Shown here piece after piece: positions 1 to 12,876 of a DNA stretch of 64,000 nt. Every line of letters begins with the position of its first letter. Positions within the stretch are counted from its first letter, which is position 1. This DNA comes from Sindora glabra (lineage: Eukaryota; Streptophyta; Magnoliopsida; Fabales; Fabaceae). Made by a program: the position numbers and the translations under genes. The notes under the pieces were generated by a model. The model was given only the letters and a program-made list of their open reading frames with translations. It was not told where the DNA came from and searched no databases. The DNA lies in NCBI GenBank assembly GCA_020226215.1, contig CM035231.1, positions 55,518,876 through 55,582,875 of the forward strand, read 5' to 3'.

Positions 1-3000
1 AAAAATGTATCATCAAATCAAATACTAAAATATGATATATTAATATTAATCTATAATAATATCAATTAATTTAGTTTATATAATTAGGAGGTGAAGAATT
101 CTCCATTAGTCATGTAAAAACATGAGTACTGGGATAAAAATCTGGTGGCTGAAAACTCAACCACTTCGTAGCCTTCCATGAAGAATCATTTTTTATTGAT
201 TGTAATGACATAGAAGGAAAAGTAAAATATCAAATTTGCACTTCACTAAAAAAAAGTATATATGATATAATTTAATAATAATAATGTTATTATAGCACCA
301 CGTGAAGGGGTAGGAATTTATATATATAATTTTATATAATTGAATATTCATATATACATAATTGTTTGTGAATAAGGAATGTTCGTTTGTTTGATTATCT
401 TATTACTTTATAACAATGTTTATATATATTGTGGATGATCGTTGTTGAGTAAGTAATTGGGGCAATGCAAGGAAGGCATGGTAGCACAATTATTTCTTAC
501 TATTATGATTGCAATTGGATTATTATATTGTTTATGGTACAAATTAAAATGTACGACTATCATGGATTGACCGTGAAAAAGTTACATCATTTTGTTGAGA
601 AAAGAAAATATAACAAAACATAAGAAATGTGATAAAGGCATATTGAACCAGATTTAGAAATAATTTATGGAAGGTATAAGGTTAACACAATAAGTATAAT
701 GATAGGCTTGTAGAAAGTATAAGGTTAACTCGAAAGTAAAAAAAAAAGTTTACTTGTTTATATGCATAACATGAAGAGATTGGGGCACAAAACATTATAT
801 ATGTTTAGATAATGGCACTATTGAGTATGATTAACATACAAGTGAATGTGATATTACTAATAGAAATTGTATGGTGAATAAGATATTGCTTATAATGTAA
901 TGTATAATTACTAGTGAATTATAAGATGAAACCTTAAGGGAGATCTCAGGATATATATATTGTATTTTCAAAATGGAAAGGTCAAATTGCTATTTATTTC
1001 CTTCCTTTCCTTAGCAATGGCATGGAAGTACAGCTAACTATCTTATATATAAATCTAGAATGTCCTTTTAGGATTTAACTCTAGTTTTCAATATACTAAT
1101 ATTAATACTCAAATCTTAATAAGTCTTGATTGATTGATATTTACTCACTAAGTTTTAAGGAAAATTAACTCTTTTCTTTTCTATGCTTGTCTTTGCTAAG
1201 GATACTTTTAGGTGTTTAATTATTAACAAATAGGGTGAAAGTGGACTCACTCAATAACTTTGGTATTAAGATAGGCATTGGGACCATTGGAATAAACTTG
1301 CATAATAATTTTTAATTTAAAATGTAAATGAATTTTGAAGTTTGCACACTTCTTGAAAGTATAGCATACTTGCATATAAATTATTACATTAAATACATTA
1401 TAGGAAAGGTTGATGGATTATTGCCCATAGTAACTTTCGATACTAATTACGTGCCTTAGGGATGGTTCATGGTAACCACCTATTTTTTTACATCATTCAA
1501 TCATTTAAGATTTTTAGGTTAGCTCACAATTTGCCATAAGGATCACTTGATTCAATACAAGGTGAGCTACCATATGTTTACTTAACTAAACTTCCATAAC
1601 AAAATATTTACTAAAAAATTTAGATTTGTTTCAATTTAAATTTCAAATCAAGTTTAGGAATATTTATTCTCATTTCACTACCTTCTTATGTGTATATTGA
1701 GTACATTTCATCTTGTTATTCATAATGGAGTCATTTATGTTCATAAAAAGTAAATAGAATCAAAACACTTTAATTATTTTTTAAACAAATAAAAATATAA
1801 AGAGAAATAAGGTGAATCGATATAGGTATTACAAAAATATTTCAAACCTTAATCAATTTATGAATTGATTATCACACCTCTTAGTAGAGTGAATTGATTA
1901 ACAAATGGATTCATGTCAAATAAAAACACCCTAAATTTGATGAATCGATTCAAGTTATCTATAAGCATTCTGTGATCTAATAAATTGATTCATTTAAGAA
2001 TTTCTACATATTGTCATCAATTTTACAATTTTTTCACCATGTTGTGGCTTTAATTCTTATTTATAGCATAATAACTCATAATCAAATCACCATATCTTAT
2101 TAGAATCACATCATATCATTCAAATTTAACCTAAAATTCATGAATTAAAGACATTTTTAACACAAATCCATTTCTAGTTTTTTTAAGCCCTAATTTACCA
2201 AAATGTAAAATCCATAATAAAAATTGAAGTTTTAGGTAGAATACTACTCACCTAATCATGGAGAGCACGATTAATGCATGATTATGTTAGAAAATTAATC
2301 TATTCCTCATTAAGGAAGAGAAAAACTAAGCTAAGGGATAAAATCCCTTCTGAAAACCTAAATCCTATGTTTTCCTCAGTAAAACTTTAATTTAATCACA
2401 TAAAAAGGAAAAAGATACAAGTGACATTAACATACCTAAATTCCTTCAAAATTAAATGAATGAAAGCCTTTCAAATCTTTGTGAGAAAAGATGAAGAGAA
2501 AGAGAGGCCCATAGGGATTTTTAGAGAGAGGAAGATAGAGTGGCAAATGAAAGAATTCAAAAAGGTTTAAGTGGAAATAAAGTAAAACGGTAGTAACCTT
2601 TAGAGGCAATTCGGGAATAAAAAATAGGTATTTCACACTTATTCTTAGATTATTCTCTTAAGTCATTATTTCCTTAAAACTTTGTACATTTTTTTGTAAT
2701 GAGTGAGTTACTAACATTCAATGATAACAAATTTTCTATAGAACTTGCTATGCAATCAATTTTCCATGATATACTTATTTATCCACACCATTTCAAACAA
2801 AAATTATCTTGAGTGAAACATCTTTCATTATTTCTTTACTGATAATGATCGCGTAAACTAGTATGCCAAAAAAAAATCTTACCTTCACTTTTAAAATTGT
2901 AACCGAGGGAAATCCTTATCCGATTATCTTTTAAAGGACATTCATTACCCAAAACTTAATAAAATTTTCTTTAAAGTGTAACAATGTGGAAATGAATTTG

Positions 3001-4846
3001 GATTATATGTTGAAAGCATTATTTCCCTTGTAAAAGAATTTATTGGCTCTTAATCTAGATTAAACCCATGTAAAAATATAGGAGCAAAGCACAAAACTTA
3101 CAATTAAATGCAAATAGTGGAAGAATCTAATTAACTACAAATGTCTTCATAGGAATATTTTACCTAGATAACTCACTAACTTTCATTACCTAGGGAAGAA
3201 AACAAATAAAATATAATTAATTATTTTAAAGCAATAATATAATTATTGTTACCATTCTATCATTGCTAAGTAAATAAGAAGTTGATAAATCATAAAATTA
3301 GTTTGCCTAATTTTTAAAGGGTAAATTAAGGTTCAAAATTAATTTTAGTATTGTCTTTTTTGAATTGGTTGGTAGACCTTGACTATCCTTTAGTGTAGCT
3401 AAATATGTATTCAAGCCCTTTTTTTCCTTCTTTGTCCTCTTGCTTCCTTTTTTTTTCATTTTTAAGTAAGATAATAAACTCTTTTCTACTTAATTGACTT
3501 TGTTGTCAGCATTAAGATTTTAAAATTATTATTAACAAATTTTAACATAATTATAAATATATAAACTAGGTCATTTATATAGATCATTTAATTAAAACAT
3601 GATTAGTTTTAAACTAGTTTCTAATGTCCATATAGAGATTGTTTCAATGAAAAACTTCACTAAATTAGTGTTAAGAAATAACTTATAAACTTTTATCATT
3701 TTCTTTTCAAGTTTCTCCAACTTGTCTACTAACACCATTAGGATACGAATAATGGTAAGGATATTAAAGTAAAACAAATTATAATGCTAGCTCCAAGAAA
3801 AAAGGCTTACAAAATTTTATTGAGATCTTTACCTAAAGATGGATTTGATTGCTAAGGTTGAAAAAGTTATTTTTCGTCTAAGTTATAAGAAATAAGAATG
3901 AATGATATTAACTATTACATGAATCATTAAATAATTGCAAGTAAATAGAAACTTTATACTTAGTGTATCATATCCAATTGCTTAATTTGATACTTTGCTT
4001 GGAGAATTGATTCTTTATTCTTTCCATTCATTTCTTAAATAGAATAAAATATTAGAATTACTACGAAAAAGAATTAAAGGATAAGAAATAAGTTGGGAAG
4101 ATAGACACTAATGCATACCCCTTAGAGTAAATGTAAATAACAAAATATAATGTAACAATAGCATAAGGTAGCCTTTTAAAATTAATCTATACATATGATA
4201 TACTTCAACAACAATTGCATTTTGGGAAGTACTAGAATCAAAATTTTCTAATCTTACATTTTCTAATGTTGAAGGCAAGCACTAAGCTAGATCCAAAGCA
4301 TGTTGTTATATATCTTGCGTGTGGACATAATAAACCTAAATAATATGTTCAAATAAGGTAATATATTACTTGTTCCAATAAAACTCATAATTAGCATGAT
4401 TATATGAAACTATGTTATATAATCCATTAGGAAGAAGGTGTACATATTCAAATTCTTTGTAATTCCCTATATATGCAATTTTTTTCATTTTTTGCTACTT
4501 AGGCAAAGAAGCAAATACTTGATGTATACAATTAAATTCCTATGTAATTCTAGACATGCAAAATCAAAGAAAAGTATGAAATTCCTCAAAGAAATAGTAA
4601 CCCAAATCAAAGTTTTAAATGGAAATAATGGTAACTTGCTGACTCTAATATGAATGGTGGTAATTTAAATATAGCTAAAAAATTTTAAATTGTTTAACTG
4701 ATTCAAATAATGCAAATGCAATTACTTTATATAATTGAAAGATAATGTTATAGTTAGGAAAGATAAAATATTTACTTGCCCACTAATACACAATTTCTAT
4801 AATAAATCTATATATTTTAATACAATCAATTAAATTTAAATCTTAC
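1..4846. other. AT-rich intergenic DNA, no gene seen
   Basis: No reading frame here resembles a known protein; the few frames of 60-70 codons are low-complexity and hydrophobic, as expected in AT-rich DNA. Between about 1,814 and 2,000 short copies of a GAATCGATTC-like palindrome recur (see findings). The stretch is probably old transposon remains, but no LTR, TIR or domain was identified. Confidence 0.6.
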
Positions 4847-5265
4847 TATAAGTTTTCTTAATTTTTATCTAATCCTAATGACAAAATTCATCAATTATCT
4901 ACAATGCACAAGATCTTCAAAACTCAGAAATTTTTATTAACTCATTATAAATTTCATATTATCAAATTAAGGATACATTACATACCTTGATTCATAACTT
5001 GATAGCTTAAATCCTAAAATATACCCTTTGATCCTTAAAACCAGAAAAGAGTTGTGTGTGAGAGACAACCGTATTTCTATCTCTCAGCCTTTGTTAATTT
5101 TCATACTTATATTAGTAATAGAGAGAGAGAGAAAAGAGCGTAAAACTTTATAGGTAAAGATGAGGACCAATTTTCTAAATAAATTTTTATTTATCTATCA
5201 AATAATCTTATAAATAAATCTTTATTTATTTATCAAATGATATTTTAAATAAATCTTTATCTATT
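4847..5265 (-). repeat. 3' LTR of the copia element (inner edge deleted)
   Basis: This copy aligns over about 400 bp with 7,780-8,190. Shared landmarks include the starting AAGTTTTCTTAATTT, ATCTAATCCTAATGA, TCATTATAAATTTCATATT and AAAACTTTATAGGTA. The outer end reads TATAAG where the partner has TGTAAG, so the terminal TG is mutated. About 36-bp tandem units built on AAATAAATCTTTATTTAT occupy 5,176-5,265. The inner boundary is where integrase homology starts. Confidence 0.8.
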
Positions 5266-5269
5266 TATT

Positions 5270-6908
5270 TGAGCAAAAAATTTTACCTTTTTATTCAATT
5301 ACCTTTCAACTTCATTTATAAATATTTCTAAGGTATACATTGCTTAAGGTTTCTCATGTATTAGATAGAGATATCTATAATATGAATAATCATTAATAAA
5401 AATAATAAAGTACTTTTCTTTATTGAAAGAATTAATATCAAAAAGTCTATATATGTCGATTTGTATAATTTCAAGAAGCTATATGCTTCTTGTGGCTTCT
5501 TTCTTTATATGTTTTTTTGTTTTCCCTTTATACAATCTACACAAATATTTAGGTAAGTAAAATCCAAATTTAGAAAGATTTCATTCTTTATTAATCCCTC
5601 CAATCTTTCCTTAGAAATATGAACCAAATGCCTATGCCACAAGTTAGCAAAACATTCATTTACTAAACTATGTTTAATACCAACATTATGATGTAATGTA
5701 AAAAATGTTTTAGCATAAAGACTATTAAGATTCAACTTGTATAATCCATTACAAAGAATACCAAAACTAATAATATATTTATGTTTAAATAAACTTAAAT
5801 GTCCATTACCAAAATTAATAAAATATCTAGTAACATCAAGTTTAGACCACAAAATTAAATTCCTAGAAATACTAGGTACATAAAAGGTTTTCAATAAATC
5901 TAAATGATGCCCAATATCTAAGGTATCTAAGATTAAACGATAAGTCCTGATAGCTTCCAATAGAACTTTCATTCTGCTTCTTATGAAAATGAACTTCTTA
6001 TTTGGTTTATGGTCTGAATTATAAGGAATCCCTGCATCATATTAGAAATATGGGTAGTACATCTTGAGTCAATCCACCTAGTACTATAAAGAACTTTAGT
6101 TAAGTTTGATTTAAAACATACATAAGCATTGGGCTTACCTTTCTTTTCGAACTAAACTTTATGTTTCAAGAAATCCTTTTGCAAGTGTCCAGTTTTCTTA
6201 CAAAAATAATATTTGTCATTCCTTTATTCCTTCTTATGGATTTGAAAGGAAAACTCATTTAACTTTAGTGATTCCCTTTTCTTACCATGTTTCTTTCTTG
6301 ATCTTTTTCTAGCTTCTTAATGGTTCATACAATGGGCAAAATGATTCCCTTATTTTTTAGGCTTATTTCCTTTTAAACTAATATATTATGCGATTCATGC
6401 ACATTCCATTTGTCTTTCATGGTGTTTAGTTCATTTGGAAAAGGCCATACTCAAAAGGTAATGAGTTAATAATGAATTGTACAAGGAAATTTTCATCCAT
6501 ATTCATTTCTAAAGACTTAAGTCTTGTTGCTAAATTTATCGTTTCAATAACAAGTTCATGCATGGCACATGAACCATTAAATTTCATGATGGTTAAGGTA
6601 CCTATTAATGTCTCAGCAAGAGACTTATGAGCAATTTGAGAGTGCTCTTTCACAAATTTCATAAATTTTTTAGCACTTTCAATTTTGGGAAGAGTTGAGT
6701 TAATATTATTTGCTATGCTTATCCGTATAAACATTATACTTAGACTATTTGACCTTTTCCAATTCGTATAATAAGCTTTCTATTCATTGCTATTAGCATT
6801 AGTAATAGTAGTAGGTCTATTAGCTTAGAGTGCAAAATTAAGATCTAATACATCAGGGTGAAATTAAATTTGTTCTCTTTGATTAAGAAAATTCAATCCA
6901 TTAAAGAT
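5270..6908 (-). pseudogene. copia gag-pol relic (UBN2 gag, GAG-pre-integrase, start of integrase)
   Basis: Reading the minus strand from about 6,908, a gag-like region of the UBN2 family is interrupted by stops, with a clear open part at 6,426-6,734 (KFMKFVKEHSQIAHKSLAET). A zinc-knuckle remnant at about 6,160-6,220 has lost its first cysteine. A protease remnant near 6,050-6,085 shows D-S-R-C-T-T-H-I-S where copia proteases have D-S-G-A-T-T-H-I-S. The frame 5,505-5,972 carries the GAG-pre-integrase signature (LWHRHLVHISKERLEGL, then CVDCIKGKQK). Integrase begins downstream (a YFIIFINDYS-like segment near 5,390) and breaks off at about 5,270. Multiple stops and the altered protease show it is dead. 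Confidence 0.85.
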
Positions 6909-7766
6909 TGGGATAAACAAAGCATGAGAATGAAGTAAATTTGAAATAAATACTACAAGAAATAATGTGCAACATTAATGCTTTAAGTCATAATTAGCAT
7001 ATAAGTAAATTTAAATTAATTCATTAAATAATTAAATGCATATTAATGTTCTCTTTTGGGTGATACACTAATATATAACTATAAAACATAATTGATGCTA
7101 AATTTCAATTTCATATAATTGGTAATTATGTTAGTCTAATTACACATATTTGCTATCTTTGGATATACTAAATACATCTAATTGAATACATTAATTGACC
7201 ACAATTATGTTCATAATTATAAAATAATTAATCAATCTTTGGGCAATCCTTAAATATTTTATAATCAATAAACTTCAATATACCCATAAACAATAATCAT
7301 TACATCTTTTATACCATCATATAATCATGGATAATTGAAAATTTATTTAATTTGATATTTATTATAACTTTCTAATTTAGCCACTTTAGTGACTAACAAA
7401 TTATTCATAATATAGATATTAAAGTAAATAAATGAATAACAACATTATAAAATTTGATAATGTGAAATTTTATTCCCATTACTTATATTATAACACAATA
7501 CGCCTTACACCCAATAATTTGACTAAATTATGTATAAGAGATAAAATGCATATTTCTATATATTTATATGGCCAATTCTAATGATAACCAAGTAAATGCA
7601 ATTGTGCAATAATTCATAAGAGACAATTCATTTGCAATTGTGCGATAAAGTAACAAAATGTATGGAAAATAATAATTATTTCCTAAATCATATAAATTTT
7701 AAGAAATCTTATTTTTTTTAAAAAAATAGAGTTCTTTAATGAAGAATTATAAGTTCTTGAACCTTA

Positions 7767-7777
7767 CTCTGATACCA
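7767..7777 (-). other. Primer-binding site (initiator tRNA-Met type) of the copia element
   Basis: On the minus strand TGGTATCAGAG follows two bases after the LTR's terminal CA. This is the standard plant copia primer-binding site complementary to the 3' end of initiator tRNA-Met. It fixes both the strand of the element and the inner end of the 5' LTR at 7,780. Confidence 0.85.
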
Positions 7778-7779
7778 CA

Positions 7780-8220
7780 TGTAAGTTTTCTTAATTTCTA
7801 TCTAATCCTAATGAAAAAAATCATCAATTATCTATAATAAATAGGATTTTCAAAACTCATAAGTTTTCACAAACTCATTATAAATTTCATATTATCAAAT
7901 CAAAGATAGATTGTATACCTTGATCCATATCTTGATAGCCTAAACCTCGAAATATACCATTTGATCCTTAAAACTAGAAGAGAACTATGTTTTTATCTCT
8001 TAGCCTTTCTTAATTTTCATGCTTACGTTAGTGATAGAAAGAGACCGGGCATAAAACTTTATAGGTAGAGATGGGGACTAGTTTTTTAGACAAATCTTTA
8101 TTTATCTATCAAATAATCTTTTAAATGAATCTCTCTTTATTGATCAAATAACTTTTTAGATAAATCTTTTTTTATCTATCAAATAATTATTTATTATCTA
8201 ATAACTTTCCATTAATCACT
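7780..8220 (-). repeat. 5' LTR of the copia element
   Basis: This is the partner of the repeat at 4,847-5,265. The inner end, read on the plus strand, starts TGTAAGTTTTC directly beside the primer-binding site, giving the expected terminal CA on the minus strand. It contains the same 36-bp-type internal tandem units near 8,089-8,190. The outer end is uncertain because the partner copy is truncated; about 8,220 is a best guess. Confidence 0.75.
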
Positions 8221-10646
8221 CCCATCAAGTAGTTGGTTACTTTAGGAAAATCATATTTCAAACTTATCAATTAGAAATTAACCTATTTAATATTTATTTA
8301 TTTAACCGTAATAACTATTTATTAATGTCACTTGGACCACTTCAGTCTTACGCTTACAATTGTCCAACTATGAAATTAGAGCATAATTAAAGATAATTTA
8401 AAGTTTAATATCAAACTCGGCCCATATTGCATATCTTTCAAATCAGTCACTTAAACATATAATCAAACACTTAGTATGTTACTTCAAAATTAAGCTTTTT
8501 CATAACATTGTATCAATTTCAAGCATCTAAATGTACAAAAAGAAAAAAGAAAAACTAATAAAGATCACAAGTATCAACATACATAACATACCAAAGAACT
8601 AAAAAATGAAAATAGAAAAGTAAAATTCCATAAAAAATGAAGAAATTTCATTATTACTTCATTGCTCTTTAAAATTATGAAAATAAATTAAAAAAAATCT
8701 TAGAGATCTAAACCCTATAAAATTTCCTAATAAGTATATCAATAAAAAGTCAAGTAAAATAATAAAAAATTTCATACCATAAAAATAAGAGATAAAAATA
8801 GATTCAATAAACCCCAAGTAATCCATAAAATAAAAGAACAAGAAAAAAACCTTAAACCTACAATAGAGCACCAAATCATAAATAAACACAAACAAAGAAA
8901 AGAAAAACATTACTTTACATAGTTGAAATCGTTGAACATTCTAACAACAAAGAACAAAGACACTAAAATTCAAATGCAAAGGTTATTAGTGCTAAGAAAA
9001 AAATAAAGAAAGATGAATATAAATTTCCAAAGTTTTTTTAAATAAAAATTTCAACAATTGTTCCTAACAAATGAAAAGAGCAAGTTATATACTCAATTAT
9101 CCTAAAAAAAGGTAACGAAACTCAAGGTAAAAAAATGATGATAGTAAAAAAATTAAATTTATTTAAAAATAGAGAGAGAGCAAAGGATAGAGAAGTAGAA
9201 GGTTAATTGTAACTTATGTTTGACTAATAACATTGACAACAACAAAAGAGAAAGGGAAATAAGGAAACTGAGAGATGGTGAAGAAAAAATAAGAAATAAT
9301 AAGCAGGTGGGAGTGATAGAGTTTTTAAGTTTGGGAAAAGGAAGGCTTCTGAAGGAAGCAAAAGGGAAAAGGGAAAAAAAACTAGAAAACACAAAAGTTA
9401 AAGAAATAGAACCTAAAGAAATTTTAAATGGGGAATAATGTGATGCCATATGGAATGCATTATGCTAAATAATTAATTGATAAATTAGTAAATACTTTTA
9501 CACTTAGATGATGACATTTTACACATGATTTTACTTTTGTTTAATAAAAAATTAATTATCAACATTTTTAAGGATGCCAATTCATCTTAAAGTGATATTG
9601 GGTTAGTAAAATTTTTCTCAGATTTTTAGAAATATTTTTAAAAAAATGAGATTTCCATGCTTAATTCAAATTTTAGAACAACTAGTAATTAAACTCATGC
9701 ATTGTATGGTCTTTATTTAATTATTTGTTCAATAAAAATTTACAAAATATGTATAGTTTTATTTTATAGAAAAATAAAATAAAAAATTTATATGCATTTA
9801 TTTTTATTATCTTGATTTTTTGCATGCAATTGATATTAATATAATTATAATAGTCGAAAGTAATGATAGGATGAAAAATCCCTCTTTAGTGTAATATAAT
9901 TTTTTATGATAGTTTTATGCAAATTTTTATTTAAAAATATAATTTAGGTGACTTACAAGTTTTTTTTATCAACCGCATGACATTATGTGATGTATTTAAA
10001 AATAAAATTTAAATTAATGGTTAATAATTTTTTTTATATTTTATAGTTTGTTTGGCTCGTGAATAAAAATTAAAAAAATTAATTCATCCTATATTATATA
10101 TAAATATAAGAAAAATGTAAAACACCTCATTTAATTTTGGAATAGTTAGAGTTTTCACTAATTTTAAAAGCTTAGAATTAAACTCTTAAATTATGCAAAA
10201 CTTTAAAATTAACTCACATCATTCATTTATTTAACCTCTTTATTAAATTACAAAATTTTCCCATAATTTTTTTAGTAAGAATTGCAATAATATTGTGAAA
10301 AAATGGTGAGGTAAACTAATATCTAATAGCACTATGATTCTCGTTTTAAAATAATAAGTAAATGGTAAATATTAATTTTAAAATTTGTATTTTTAAGGGT
10401 TTAATTTTCAAGTTTTTAAAATTAAAAATGGTAAAGTCAATGACTAATCTAGAAAATTTCAATTGTGAGGGTAATATACATATATTAAATAAACAAGCAA
10501 ATCTTTACTAAAAAGATAATATGCAAATAATACCACATTTACAATTGTTCTTGACGTGTTTTCATATTTTGATAGTATAATCTTTCTTATTTTCAATCCT
10601 ATTAAAAAAAATTCTTATCTATATAAGTAACTAAACAATCATTCAA
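8221..10646. other. AT-rich intergenic DNA, no gene seen
   Basis: Frames at 8,659-8,910 and 9,159-9,449 are Phe/Leu/Ser-rich low-complexity translations without recognisable domains. Their complements are equally open (9,220-9,438, Lys/Glu-rich), which reflects the purine-rich run near 9,170-9,440 and not a gene. Confidence 0.6.
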
Positions 10647-12876
10647 TCATTCATCTTCCACGTGATTAGGCATTTGATTCTTTATAATATTCCTGGCAAA
10701 AAAAGTTCTTTCAATTATTACAATTGTAATGGGTAAGATTAAAGGTAACTTTAAAAGGCAATACATTAAAGGATACATAATGTGCTTTCTTGATTCCACC
10801 ATCTTTTCAGCAAGATCACTAATTCTAGTTAATTGTGAAAATCTATCATCTTTTGACATATCCATGAAATAATTTTCAAGTTGATCACTAAGTGCAAGAA
10901 CTTTTATGGAAGAAAATTCTTTAAAATAGAATTAAGCGAAACGAATTAACTTTTCTTTATCAAGTGTAGAAAATGAGTCTCTTGGATTCAAGCATGCTAT
11001 GCAAAGAAGTAACTCCATATTTACCCTTATAGAACAATTGTTAATCTCTTAAAGTTACCTATCAATGACTTAATAGAATAATTTAACTTGAAAGTGATGC
11101 AAATTTGAAACCTTTTTAAATTTATGTCTTGATCTTCCTTGTGTTATCCATGTTTGGAAAAACAATATTATGCTTCTCACAAAATAATGAAACTTTATTG
11201 AATAAAGGCTACCAACTATCATCTCTCATATCTTGTAATCTTTGCTTTAAGACTTTAACTAATATCATGGCATTAATAATGTGTTAATCACTCCTTTACA
11301 GGGCTTAAGATAACTTATCAATGATTCCCAATATATATTTTATCAAATACAAGTTAAAAACAAATTCAAAGGACTGCATAGCATTCAATAAAGCACATGC
11401 TTCACCCTTTTGCTCTAAATTCACACCATTTTCTTTAACAATTTCAAACATATCAAGAATAAAAGAGAACATGGAAATCCAACTCAGTAACGTACCATAA
11501 TGTGAGCCCCATCTGGTATTTCTTGCCTTTTTAAGTGTAGTTTCTTGATTCAAGCCATATCCATTAAAGATTTCTCCATTTTGCAATACAACCTTTCACA
11601 AAGCATGTCTCTTCATGTACAAGATGCTCCAACAACATTACATATATTATTAACCAAATTGAAGAATAAAGCAACTTCAACTTATTTCTTTACAATTATC
11701 ACAATTGCCAATTGAAGTAGGTATGTAAAACAATGAACATAATAAGCACAACTATTCTCTTTTAGGATCAAACTTTTAAAGCCATTAATATCAACCTACA
11801 TATTACTAGCTCCATCATATCCTTGACCACCTCTTGTTGACAAGCTTAAATTATGTCTTGCAAATAATGTCTCTGAAGCTGATTAAGTGATGAAACAATT
11901 GTACTAGATACATAGACAAGATCTAAAAAATGCTCAACAACATGCCCCTTCTTATCCATATACCTTAAAATAATAGTCATTCACTCCTTAATTGATATGT
12001 TATCAAATTGACTTATCAATTAAAACAACAAATAAATCATCTCCAAGATCATCAAAAATAACTTTGGTGGTCTCATTAGCAGCAGCTTTAACAATATCTT
12101 TCTAAATATGAGATGATATTAATTTTAGATTTCCATGAGCATTTTTCAAAACTTAATCAATCTCCTTATTATGACTTACGAGAAAATGTAGAAGCTCAAG
12201 AAGATTACCTTATTTTTTAGAATACATTAATTCATCATGATTGTGAAAAGTTAATCCTTGTCTAAATAGAAATTGAAAGCAATCAATTGTTATTGTCAAG
12301 TGAATCCGATACTTTTTCTTAAGTTGCTTAGATTATTTATAAATAGTAACTTCTATATGTTGCTTTTGGTGCATTAAAGCTTGATATTTTCTCTAAGCTT
12401 GATTATGAGCACTATTTGCATCTCCAACATGAACTTGTAGTCTCTTTTCTTTCTTCCAATTTGTAAACCCATCATTTATAAAAGCATTACCACAATTTTA
12501 ATATTTAATATCAGTTCTCATTAAATAATAACATGAACAATAAGCTACATCTTTGAACTTATTATATTCTAACTAACTACCAAATTTTGAAAATCATGCT
12601 AGATTAAATCTTTTATAAACATTCTCAAATAATCTTTGTGGATAATTATGATCTTTTAGTTGGCAAGGATTTTTTTTTGCAAATAAACCCTTTGGATTCA
12701 TCTTTATCATTTAGGTGGTAATTTGATATTGTAGATCGTTCTCCAATATTAGTAAGAAGTTTTTCCAAATCAAATTCTAAAAATCTTTTTCTTTTAGATG
12801 TCTTGGATGATGTATTTTAGTCTTGAGCAATTGCTATAAAGTCATTCCTTAGTATTCTTTGAACAAATTTATCCAT
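10647..12876 (-). pseudogene. Relic hAT-type transposase (TTF zinc finger, DUF4371, hAT dimerisation)
   Basis: A probable ancestral start lies at 12,876 (ATGGATAAATTTGTTCAAAG on the minus strand). Downstream, with several stops, the translation follows the plant TTF-finger/DUF4371 transposase family. Near 12,400-12,660 is the TTF-finger region with FINDGFTNWKKEKRLQVHVG. From 12,300 to 11,650 is DUF4371 homology, including RQGLTFHNHDE, DIVKAAANETTKVIFDD and GGQGYDGASNM. At 11,305-11,586 is GLNQETTLKKARNTRWGSHY. At 10,647-10,865 is the C-terminal hAT dimerisation segment (ILPITIVIIERTFFARNIIKN). These proteins are often annotated as zinc finger MYM-type protein 1-like. At least a dozen in-frame stops and some frame changes make it non-functional. 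TIRs and target duplication were not located. Confidence 0.88.

Larger units (their letters stand above)
4847..8220 (-). mobile_element. Internally deleted Ty1/copia LTR retrotransposon
   Basis: Two direct repeats of about 400 bp (4,847 to about 5,265 and 7,780 to about 8,220) flank a minus-strand internal region with copia features in the expected order: primer-binding site, long leader (about 6,910-7,766), gag, zinc-knuckle remnant, protease remnant, GAG-pre-integrase and the start of integrase. The rest of integrase, reverse transcriptase and RNase H are missing, because integrase homology runs directly into the left LTR at about 5,265-5,270. The element is therefore a defective copy that could move only with help, and its stop codons make even that unlikely. 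The outer LTR ends are approximate, since the deletion also removed the inner edge of the left LTR. Confidence 0.88.

Noticed and set aside
9159..9449. Overlapping frames on both strands (96 and 72 codons)
   Set aside because: They arise from a purine-rich low-complexity run; Leu/Ser/Phe or Lys/Glu-rich strings with no domain.
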